DNA from: Lachnospiraceae bacterium A2
Lineage (GTDB): Bacteria > Bacillota > Clostridia > Lachnospirales > Lachnospiraceae
DNA length: 62,794 nucleotides
Assembly (NCBI GenBank): GCA_000403315.2
Contig: KE159640.1
Coordinates: 199,138-261,931 of the forward strand
Direction of reading: 5' to 3'
The first letter of the stretch is position 1. The number at the start of each line of letters is the position of its first letter. Under the pieces are notes generated by a model. The model was not told the DNA's origin and did no database searches. It saw only the letters and a program-made list of their open reading frames with translations. The position numbers and the translations under genes are program-made. Shown piece by piece: positions 27,361 to 33,852 of this stretch.

Positions 27361-28359
27361 CTATTTTTTTCGTATTCTGTCTTCAAACCTGCGTTTTTCA
27401 TCTTCTGGTATATGGGTAAAATGAACGGTATCCTGCTCTAAAATCCGCATCATTTCCTCCACTGACATTTTTCCTCTCCGCACTTCTACGGAAAGTTCCC
27501 CCTGGCGGATTGGGAATCCCCGTTTCTTAATGCTCATATTTTCTGCCACTGCATGGGCATAACAGTCTGGATGGCCGCCTGCCTTGCTCTTTGGCCTTGT
27601 CCAGCCAATGCTTTTTTCCAGGCTGTCCATAACTTCTTCTTCGCTTATTTCATGGTATGCAAAATAAGAAACGGCCTCTGCTTCAATATCACGGACATAG
27701 CTGATTTCCTCCTGGTTCCATAGCTTTTCTTCCAAGCCATGGAACATCTGGTGCTCGAAATCCAACAGGGAATAAGATGTTTCAAATGGCTCTAAATGGT
27801 CTTTTTTTAACGCAGTCTGCAAAATCTGCCCTTTGGTCCGGCCATTTACAATCAGGGGAATCCCATTTTTCCCCGCAAACAGATAACTGTAATAATGCAT
27901 GTAATGGAAACAGATTGCGCAGAAATTATACATAAAATTCACGCTAAAGGAATATGCTTTCCTCAGTTCCTCGTCATTCATGGTAAACGCAATATGGTCC
28001 ACCGGCATTTTCTGCAATGCATTTTCAATATTCCGTTTCCCATATTCTGTGGAAAAAGCATTTTGGAAGGTAAATGCAAGGACACGCATCCCATACTTTT
28101 CCTTAAGCTGCTGGATAACATAAGTACTGTCCTTGCCGCCGCTAAAGCCGACTAAACAGTCATACCTGCTCCCGTTTTCCTTCGCCTTTTTCTTGGCTTC
28201 TTCCATTTTGGCACGGAATATTTCCTCCAGCCTTTCAGAATCTTCTAAGAATCCCTTATTTTCCTGATAAAAATTACAATAATTGCAAACCCCTTTGCTG
28301 TCGAACTGAATACCAGTATAATGCTCTGGAAGGCCGCAGATTATGCATCTTTTGTCCAA
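27361..28359 (-). CDS. PP-loop (adenine nucleotide alpha hydrolase) enzyme with zinc-binding N terminus
   Basis: The 332-residue protein has a CxxC...CxxC zinc knuckle (C5, C8, C25, C28), the PP-loop SGGKDS (73-78) and a conserved C-terminal 'GWTRPKSKAGGHPDC'. These traits match the N-acetyl sugar amidotransferase/LPS biosynthesis-type branch of PP-loop enzymes, which activate a substrate by adenylation, rather than TtcA. The start codon is TTG, with AAGGGCGG eight bases upstream; the next ATG is too far inside. It is the first gene of an operon with the two-component system. Confidence 0.78.
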   Translation of the reverse strand: MDKRCIICGLPEHYTGIQFDSKGVCNYCNFYQENKGFLEDSERLEEIFRAKMEEAKKKAKENGSRYDCLVGFSGGKDSTYVIQQLKEKYGMRVLAFTFQNAFSTEYGKRNIENALQKMPVDHIAFTMNDEELRKAYSFSVNFMYNFCAICFHYMHYYSYLFAGKNGIPLIVNGRTKGQILQTALKKDHLEPFETSYSLLDFEHQMFHGLEEKLWNQEEISYVRDIEAEAVSYFAYHEISEEEVMDSLEKSIGWTRPKSKAGGHPDCYAHAVAENMSIKKRGFPIRQGELSVEVRRGKMSVEEMMRILEQDTVHFTHIPEDEKRRFEDRIRKK

Positions 28360-28504
28360 TGTTTTTACCGCCCTTTCTAAATTGAAAATATCGAAATGAT
28401 GTGTTCATTATAAATTTTAATTTTGATAGAAATTTGAGGGCAGATGGATATTATAGGAACATAAGGATACGTAATTGATTACTATAGGCTGCAGAAAAAC
28501 ACAA

Positions 28505-28583
28505 CTGCCACATAGCCCATACAGAACACAAGATATTCGCTAATTTTAGCAATAATCTTATGCCGTATGTGACTCTGTGGCAG
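28505..28583 (-). terminator. Long-stem terminator after the coiled-coil gene
   Basis: On the minus strand CTGCCACA (28576-28583) and TGTGGCAG (28505-28512) pair across a long, itself structured loop, followed by TTGTGTTTTT. Confidence 0.5.
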
Positions 28584-28592
28584 TATTTATTT

Positions 28593-30815
28593 TTACATAT
28601 TTGCTATTAATGATGCAATGTCCTCCGGGCTAAGCATTTTTCCCGGGTCAGACATATCTGGCAAAGGCGGTTTTATGCTATCTTCTATCCTATTTGCCAT
28701 TTTAGGAAGTTCTTCTACTGCTGTGTTGCCAATTAATGCGGCTATTTCTTCCGGGCTCATCATTCCATCGCCATTTCCCATAAAAGGCGCTGGGATTGGA
28801 TCTGGCTCTGGTTCCGGTTCTGGATCCGCTGTATTTGCAAGCAAGGCAGCAATATCTTCTGGCGTCATGATGCCATTCGCAGCCCCTATTTCAGGGATTG
28901 GGTCTGGCGTTAATGCAGCCTGTTGGAATGCCCCCGATGCTTCCTGTGGAAGTTCCATGGATATTGGGGCTGCATCTGCCATGAGTTCTGGCAATTCTTC
29001 CAGCGATGGGCCAATTTCTGAAATTGGCGGTTCTATTTGTGTAGCTTCTGAAACTAATTCAGGATTTGCTGCTTCTATTTGTTCTTTCGTAAATTCCGGG
29101 GCTTCTATTTCCCCTGATTCTGGCACTGCATCTGCCATGGCTTCCGGCACTTCCTCAGAACCTAATCCTTCCATACCTTCCTTCACTTCTGCAGGACCTA
29201 TCCCTTCTGGCATTGCCATGGATTCTTCTGTGCCTGCTATCGCTTCTGGTATTTCTATAGCGCCTACATCTGCTATTGCTTCTGGTACTTCTGCCATGGT
29301 TTCCGGCATTGCTGCATATTCAGATTCCACTGCACTTGCTTCTGGCACTTCTATGGAGCCTGTTTCTTCCACAGCTTCTGGCATTGTTACAGGTTCGCCT
29401 TCTGCTGCACCTGCTTGCATTTCTAAGCCCATACCTTCCATAGCTTCTGGTATTTCTATAGCGCCAGCTTCTGCCATAGCTTCTGGCATTCCATCAGATT
29501 CCGGTAATACATCAGGCATTTCTTCTGTTTCACCTGCAAATGCTTCCGCCATATTCTCCGGGGATACGTTAGCCATTTCCTCTGGCGTACCTGCCAAATC
29601 TTCCATTGGCTGCAGCATTCCCTCCAGTTGTGCCGCTAAATCTGCTGGTTCCTGTTCTGGCTCTGATGCTGCAGTTTCTGGCATCTCCTCTGGTGCTGGC
29701 TCCGCTGCATATTCCGGGGATTCCATCTGTTCTGGCATTCCAGCATATTCAGACGCTTCCATCTGCTCTGGCTCTGATGCTGCAGTTTCTGGCATTTCAG
29801 CGTATTCCACCGTTTCCGGTTCTGCTGCATATTCCGGAGCGCCCATTCCGCCAGCTTCATCTACCGGGATTTCAGGCGCCAGTCCGGCCATAGGCTCTGC
29901 CATGGACCCATCGCCTGAAACCTCATCCTCCGCCACCTGCGGCAAACCTTCTTCTCCTATGCCGGAAGGCGCATTTGCTGCAAACTGGGGATAAGGCTCC
30001 CTTGCAAGCTGCGGCATTTGGGCAATTTTGTCCGGGATGACTTCGATAATATTTTTAATCAAATCGGTAGACTCCTGTATTTTTTCCACCAATTCTTTCT
30101 GGTTATCATCCATTTTTTGCAGATTCTGGAACAATTCTGCAGATTCTTGAATCTTTTCTGCCAATTCCTTCTGGCTGGCGTCCATCCTTTGCAGATTCTG
30201 GAACATATTGGCAGACTCTTGTATTTTATCTACCAATTCTTTCTGGTTGTCATCCATTTTCTGAAGTTTCTTATTATAGATTTCATCCTGCTTTTCCAAA
30301 ACCTCTGACTTCATATCCAAAATAGACTGCTGGAATTCTTCCATGCGCTGGATTAACTGGTCGTTGGAATTCATCAGGGCAGTGGCATTTTCCTTGCTCC
30401 TGCTGATTGTAACTTTTGCAACTTTTTTCTGGCCGTCCATAAGGTTTTCCAGCATTGTGGCAATTTTTTGCTGGTTAGCTGAACTTGCTTTTTCCAAAGG
30501 CATAATTTTCTGCCCAATAAAATTCAGCTTTTCATCCAAATCCTGAAAACTCTTTTGTGAAACTAAATGTGTGGATTTCTCTGCTTTCATTATATCCACA
30601 TAATGTTCTTCCGCCCGCTGGCTGTCTGCTTCTTTCCATTTGGTCCATGCATTAATGGTGGAAAGGATACAAAACAGGGTGGCTAACGCAGCAACTCCTA
30701 ATATTGCATAATTGCTTTTCATATTTACGATAAAGTAAATATCAGCTAAAAATACAAATACTGAAATTACTGAAGAGGTCTGTAATTTTTTCTTTTGTGG
30801 ATTACCATTCTCCAT
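28593..30815 (-). CDS. Membrane-anchored coiled-coil protein with acidic Ala/Glu/Pro/Met-rich tail and three SPE[DE]IA motifs
   Basis: With the ATG at 30815 (GGAGGGA upstream) the product has 740 residues. Two hydrophobic helices lie at about 12-32 and 36-54, then a coiled coil with three consecutive 24-residue repeats (about 184-255; each has a 'MD[DA][NS]QKEL..KIQES' core). A 350-residue low-complexity acidic tail follows. Near the end come three short units, TPEDIAALLAN, SPEEIAALIGN and SPEDIASLIAN, reminiscent of the [LM]S..EI[DA].L docking motif at the N terminus of FliM/FliY. The protein may be a scaffold tethered to the membrane. No family recognised. Confidence 0.75.
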   Translation of the reverse strand: MENGNPQKKKLQTSSVISVFVFLADIYFIVNMKSNYAILGVAALATLFCILSTINAWTKWKEADSQRAEEHYVDIMKAEKSTHLVSQKSFQDLDEKLNFIGQKIMPLEKASSANQQKIATMLENLMDGQKKVAKVTISRSKENATALMNSNDQLIQRMEEFQQSILDMKSEVLEKQDEIYNKKLQKMDDNQKELVDKIQESANMFQNLQRMDASQKELAEKIQESAELFQNLQKMDDNQKELVEKIQESTDLIKNIIEVIPDKIAQMPQLAREPYPQFAANAPSGIGEEGLPQVAEDEVSGDGSMAEPMAGLAPEIPVDEAGGMGAPEYAAEPETVEYAEMPETAASEPEQMEASEYAGMPEQMESPEYAAEPAPEEMPETAASEPEQEPADLAAQLEGMLQPMEDLAGTPEEMANVSPENMAEAFAGETEEMPDVLPESDGMPEAMAEAGAIEIPEAMEGMGLEMQAGAAEGEPVTMPEAVEETGSIEVPEASAVESEYAAMPETMAEVPEAIADVGAIEIPEAIAGTEESMAMPEGIGPAEVKEGMEGLGSEEVPEAMADAVPESGEIEAPEFTKEQIEAANPELVSEATQIEPPISEIGPSLEELPELMADAAPISMELPQEASGAFQQAALTPDPIPEIGAANGIMTPEDIAALLANTADPEPEPEPDPIPAPFMGNGDGMMSPEEIAALIGNTAVEELPKMANRIEDSIKPPLPDMSDPGKMLSPEDIASLIANM

Positions 30816-30836
30816 ATGCGTCCCTCCGCTGTACAA

Positions 30837-31259
30837 AATTTATTATGTATAAAAGCAAATTGCTACACAATCCCTATTAGATAAATAATATCACAATTTT
30901 TCCATCTTTGCAAATCTTCTTAAGAAGAAATAAAATATTTTTCTAGAGGATGCCTGAAACTTGATTTTCTATTTTTCCAAGTACTATAATTATATTTGAA
31001 GTTGGCACAGCAGTTGAGGGAACTTGAAAAAAATGGACTAGAGCCTATCCTGTTGTTCCACCAAAAACGGAATATTCATTAACAGAATTCGGCAATACCC
31101 TGGCTCCCCTCCTAAATGCCATGTGCAATTGAGGCGCTGCTTTATGATGTCAGCGGAGGTTTTTGTAGCCGATCCAGAAAAGAAGCCGTCTGGCAGAAAA
31201 TCCTGAAAGGACGGCAAGAATGCATCTGGCAGGAGGTGGCAAACGCTTTTTTGGGGACA
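30837..31259. other. 423-base gap holding a gene remnant
   Basis: Apart from the HxlR remnant listed separately, nothing coding is seen. The region is A/T-rich at its left and contains the promoter side of the coiled-coil gene. Confidence 0.5.
31002..31132 (+). pseudogene. Remnant of an HxlR-type transcription regulator
   Basis: Two frames together read the C-terminal half of an HxlR regulator: 'LAQQLRELEKNGLEP' then, after a one-base shift near 31050, 'PVVPPKTEYSLTEFG' and 'LAPLLNAMCN' with a stop at 31130. The N-terminal half is absent. A full HxlR gene occurs at 61471, but the two are not obviously duplicates. Confidence 0.75.
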
Positions 31260-31844
31260 TTACGTATAAGTCTTAATGATTTCTTCAGCAATGGTTTGTT
31301 TTGTAATGCAGCGGTCCATTGCCTGTTTCTCAATATAACGGTGGGCATCGGGTTCGTTCATTTTTAATTCGCTGATTAAAATCCATTTCGCTTTGTTAAC
31401 AAGACGGATCTCTGCCATTTTTTCTTTAATGGACAGGGATTTCTTTTCAAATTGCCTCAGCCGCTCCCTGGCGCTTTCCATCCAGTTAAGAGCATGTATC
31501 ATGGTTGGCTTTGATGTTGGTTTTGACAGCGTGAACACACCGTATTCAGCAACCTTGTCGTGAATTCCGGCATGTACATCGCTTTTTACCAAAAGCAGCA
31601 CAGCGGATTGTTTACTGGTACTGGTGTCAATTGCAAAGCGAGTACCCATATCGTCAGGCAAAGGCGCGTTGATAATGACAAAATCAAACGTTTTTTCAGC
31701 GAGTATCCGTTCGGCGGCATTGACACTGGCAGCAGTATGGACCGGGGAATATCTTGTTTCGGGGAGCAGGTCGGCAAAGGCAGAGGTGAATTTATCTGTT
31801 GCAGACACAATGAGTATACTGTAAACCCGTTCTCTTAAACTCAT
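31260..31844 (-). CDS. ANTAR-domain antiterminator with a degenerate receiver
   Basis: The 194-residue protein has a receiver-like N terminus (1-125) and a C-terminal ANTAR domain (about 140-190: 'KMAEIRLVNKAKWILI...AHRYIEKQAMD') that binds paired hexaloop RNA hairpins to block termination. The receiver lacks the acidic pair (ILIVSATDK) and has N in place of the phospho-acceptor Asp (VIINAPLP), so it is probably not phosphorylated; it may respond to a protein or ligand. AAGGAGG precedes the ATG. It follows glutamine synthetase I by 31 bases in the same transcript. Confidence 0.88.
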   Translation of the reverse strand: MSLRERVYSILIVSATDKFTSAFADLLPETRYSPVHTAASVNAAERILAEKTFDFVIINAPLPDDMGTRFAIDTSTSKQSAVLLLVKSDVHAGIHDKVAEYGVFTLSKPTSKPTMIHALNWMESARERLRQFEKKSLSIKEKMAEIRLVNKAKWILISELKMNEPDAHRYIEKQAMDRCITKQTIAEEIIKTYT

Positions 31845-31875
31845 TTTGCACCTCCTTCTTTTTCTTTGGATTAAA

Positions 31876-33087
31876 TTATTTATTACAGTAGATGTCTAAT
31901 ATAGCGTCCGGTATGTTTTTTTTGATAAAATTGCTGTTTGCAGCTATCGCACAGGCAGATTTAAGATTGCAGGGCAGCTGTTTAAAATTGGCAAGGGTAT
32001 TTACATCTGCTTTATACAGATTGATATCCGCAGGGGCCGGCAGCTCCAGTTTATTCTCAATCCCATCAAGAATGGCATAAATTATCAGAGCGAATATCAG
32101 ATAAGTATTTGCTGCCGGATCAGGAGAACGCAGTTCAACACGACGGTATTCGCCGACAGCGGCAGGGATTCTTACAAGCTGTGAACGGTTCTCGCTGGAC
32201 CAGGAAATATATTTTGGCGCTTTGTTGCTGCCAAAACGACGATAGGAACTTTCCGTTGAATTTAAAAATACCGTCATATCAGCTACTTTATCCAAAATCC
32301 CTGCAATCAGGTATTCCATATTGTCTGTATCATAAGACGATTTGACTGATATATTGATATGGAAGCCGTTCCCTGGTTTGTTTTCCAATGGTTTCGGGCT
32401 GAAATCAGCACAAAGGCCATTCCGCTGGGCGATTGTTTTTACAACCGTCTGAAACGTCATGGCGTTGTCTGCGGCGGTCAGAGGATCAGAATAGCGAAGA
32501 TCAATCTCGTTTTGTCCTGGTCCTTCTTCATGATGTGAGCGTTCCGGCTGTATTCCCATCTGCTCCAGAGTCAGGCATACTTCGCGGCGGATATTTTCAC
32601 CTTTGTCTTCCGGGGCGATATCCATATAAGTTGCATTATCATAAGGTTTTTTGGTTGGATTTCCGTTGTCATCCAACATGAACAGGTAAAACTCCTGCTC
32701 TGCGCCAAAGAAAAACTGATGTCCGGAAAGTTTTGCTTTTTGAATCGCGTTTTTTAAAATAGAACGGGTATCACATTCAAATATTTTGCCATTAGGGTAA
32801 GTAATGTGACAGAACATTCTTACTACACTTCCATGCTCCGGTCTCCATGGCAGAGGCGTCAATGTGTCTGCTTCAGGATGCAGGAACAGATCAGAATGGT
32901 TTTCATCGCCAAAACCAGCGATGGCGGATGCGTCAATGGCGATGCCATATTCAAAAGCACGGGAAAGTTCCTGTGGCATAATGGATATGTTTTTCTGCTT
33001 GCCAAATACATCGCAAAAGGCGAGGCGGATGAATTTGACGTCTTCTTCACGCACATATTGGATGACCTCTTCTTTTGAATATTTCAT
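31876..33087 (-). CDS. glnA: Glutamine synthetase type I
   Basis: The 403-residue enzyme forms glutamine from glutamate, ammonia and ATP. Visible are FGAEQEFYLF (metal site), HHEEGPGQNEIDLRY, NGFHINISV and the C-terminal RVELRSPDPAANTYL. It is about 40 residues shorter than usual GSI-alpha and lacks the adenylylation loop of GSI-beta. It lies in a head-to-head arrangement with the type III synthetase, and its ~340-base leader begins with an ANTAR-like hairpin. Co-transcribed with the ANTAR gene. Confidence 0.93.
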   Translation of the reverse strand: MKYSKEEVIQYVREEDVKFIRLAFCDVFGKQKNISIMPQELSRAFEYGIAIDASAIAGFGDENHSDLFLHPEADTLTPLPWRPEHGSVVRMFCHITYPNGKIFECDTRSILKNAIQKAKLSGHQFFFGAEQEFYLFMLDDNGNPTKKPYDNATYMDIAPEDKGENIRREVCLTLEQMGIQPERSHHEEGPGQNEIDLRYSDPLTAADNAMTFQTVVKTIAQRNGLCADFSPKPLENKPGNGFHINISVKSSYDTDNMEYLIAGILDKVADMTVFLNSTESSYRRFGSNKAPKYISWSSENRSQLVRIPAAVGEYRRVELRSPDPAANTYLIFALIIYAILDGIENKLELPAPADINLYKADVNTLANFKQLPCNLKSACAIAANSNFIKKNIPDAILDIYCNK

Positions 33088-33146
33088 AAGCCTACCTACT
33101 TTCTTTTTTCTTTTAATTTGTTACATATCTTTCAGAATAAAGAACA

Positions 33147-33331
33147 AAGTGGGCAAGCCCACTTCAGCTCCCCTACCCCTCACTCATGAGGGGCTTGGAC
33201 ACTTTGCTGCGCCGAGTACGGTCGCTTTAGCGACATAATTCCCCTCGTGCGAGTACCCTCGCTTCGCTGGGGCAGACCCTGCGCATATTATTTTTTATCT
33301 TATAGGAAGATGCTTTCACGCTTTAGCGTGG
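33147..33331. repeat. Cluster of short perfect palindromes in the glnA leader
   Basis: Five small hairpins occur within 185 bases: AAGTGGGCAAGCCCACTT (33147-33164), CCCCTCA...TGAGGGG (33176-33193), GTCGCTTTAGCGAC (33221-33234), CTCGTGCGAG (33244-33253) and CACGCTTTAGCGTG (33318-33331). They lie in the predicted 5' untranslated part of glnA. They may be repeats inserted next to each other or stacked attenuator hairpins. Confidence 0.6.
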
Positions 33332-33404
33332 CAAGGTCTTTCCTAATAGAATAAAAAAAAGCAAAATTATCCACTACCAGGGCAGGTGATTTCTACTCTG
33401 AAAA

Positions 33405-33420
33405 TGAACGCCTTTGCTCA
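33405..33420 (-). promoter_or_regulatory. ANTAR-type hexaloop hairpin in the glnA leader
   Basis: On the minus strand stem TGAGC/GTTCA (one G-T) closes the hexaloop AAAGGC, with A at position 1 and G at position 4, the identity needed by ANTAR proteins. A weaker second candidate (stem TAGG/CTTG, loop AAAGAC) lies at 33332-33345. Confidence 0.6.
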
Positions 33421-33432
33421 CACTAATTTATA

Positions 33433-33461
33433 TTTATACAGCAGATGAAGCGTTTTGTCAA
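33433..33461 (-). promoter_or_regulatory. glnA promoter
   Basis: Minus-strand TTGACA (33456-33461) and TATAAA (33433-33438) with a 17-base spacer. The start is predicted near 33426, a few bases before the hexaloop hairpin. Confidence 0.75.
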
Positions 33462-33480
33462 TATTTTTTGGTTTGAGGTG

Positions 33481-33571
33481 CTGTTGCAAAATAGCTGCTA
33501 TATACAAAACATGGCATTCGGGACTCAAGAATCCCATCCATATATGGTATATAAGCTGCATTTTGCAACAG
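33481..33571. repeat. 91-bp MITE-like near-palindrome
   Basis: CTGTTGCAAAATAGCTGC at the left and its near complement (33555-33571) at the right bracket a segment that can fold as one long hairpin, with an inner GGGA/TCCC. The ends resemble the CTGTTGCAAA termini of several IS families. Confidence 0.55.
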
Positions 33572-33646
33572 TCCACTTTTGCTACTATGAATTGCAAAAT
33601 GTTGAAACTCAAATTTTTGGAAACGAGAAAAAAATATAAAAAAAGA

Positions 33647-33675
33647 TTGACAAATGATTTTTTAGGGTGTATTAT
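33647..33675 (+). promoter_or_regulatory. Promoter of the GSIII-amtB operon
   Basis: TTGACA (33647-33652) and TATTAT (33670-33675) with a 17-base spacer; start predicted near 33682, so hairpin P1 begins at about +4. Confidence 0.78.
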
Positions 33676-33684
33676 CCAACACGT

Positions 33685-33702
33685 AAAGGCAAGGGCGTCT
33701 TT
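33685..33702 (+). promoter_or_regulatory. ANTAR-type hexaloop hairpin P1
   Basis: Stem AAAGGC/GTCTTT closes hexaloop AAGGGC (A1, G4). Its 3' strand overlaps the left arm of the first terminator, so the two structures exclude each other. Confidence 0.68.
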
Positions 33703-33729
33703 GAGGGAAAGTTCTCAGAGACGCTTTTT
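33695..33729 (+). terminator. Leader terminator T1
   Basis: GCGTCTTTGAG pairs with CTCAGAGACGC over 11 bases (one G-T) around an 8-base loop, followed by five T. Confidence 0.85.
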
Positions 33730-33764
33730 ACTTTTGTAAATGAAAATACATAAAATTTGGGATA

Positions 33765-33782
33765 AAAGGCAAGGGAGTCTTT
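33765..33782 (+). promoter_or_regulatory. ANTAR-type hexaloop hairpin P2
   Basis: Stem AAAGGC/GTCTTT, identical to P1, closes hexaloop AAGGGA (A1, G4). Confidence 0.68.
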
Positions 33783-33789
33783 TGCGGCG

Positions 33790-33825
33790 CAGGGAAAAGC
33801 GCTATGAAAGCTATCCCTGTCTTTT
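33790..33825 (+). terminator. Leader terminator T2
   Basis: CAGGGA (33790-33795) pairs with TCCCTG (33814-33819), with an inner AGC/GCT, followed by TCTTTTT. A competing hairpin GCGC (33787-33790)/GCGC (33799-33802) could act as anti-terminator. Confidence 0.75.
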
Positions 33826-33852
33826 TATTTTCAAATTGGAAGGAGTAAGATT

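Larger units (their letters stand above)
33088..33852. other. 765-base divergent control region of the two glutamine synthetases
   Basis: No protein gene is supported. The segment contains, from left to right, a palindrome cluster in the glnA leader, the glnA hairpin and promoter, a 91-bp MITE-like palindrome, and the GSIII promoter with two hairpin/terminator units. These are listed individually. Confidence 0.75.

Noticed and set aside
28618..29994. 458-codon open frame on the plus strand rich in Ser, Gly and Ala
   Set aside because: It is the complementary strand of the acidic low-complexity tail of the coiled-coil protein; composition follows from that and there is no ribosome site.
28593..30815. 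CRISPR-like or tandem DNA repeat array
   Set aside because: The repetitive appearance comes from low-complexity codons and irregular protein repeats; there are no constant repeats with unique spacers. No CRISPR array was found elsewhere.
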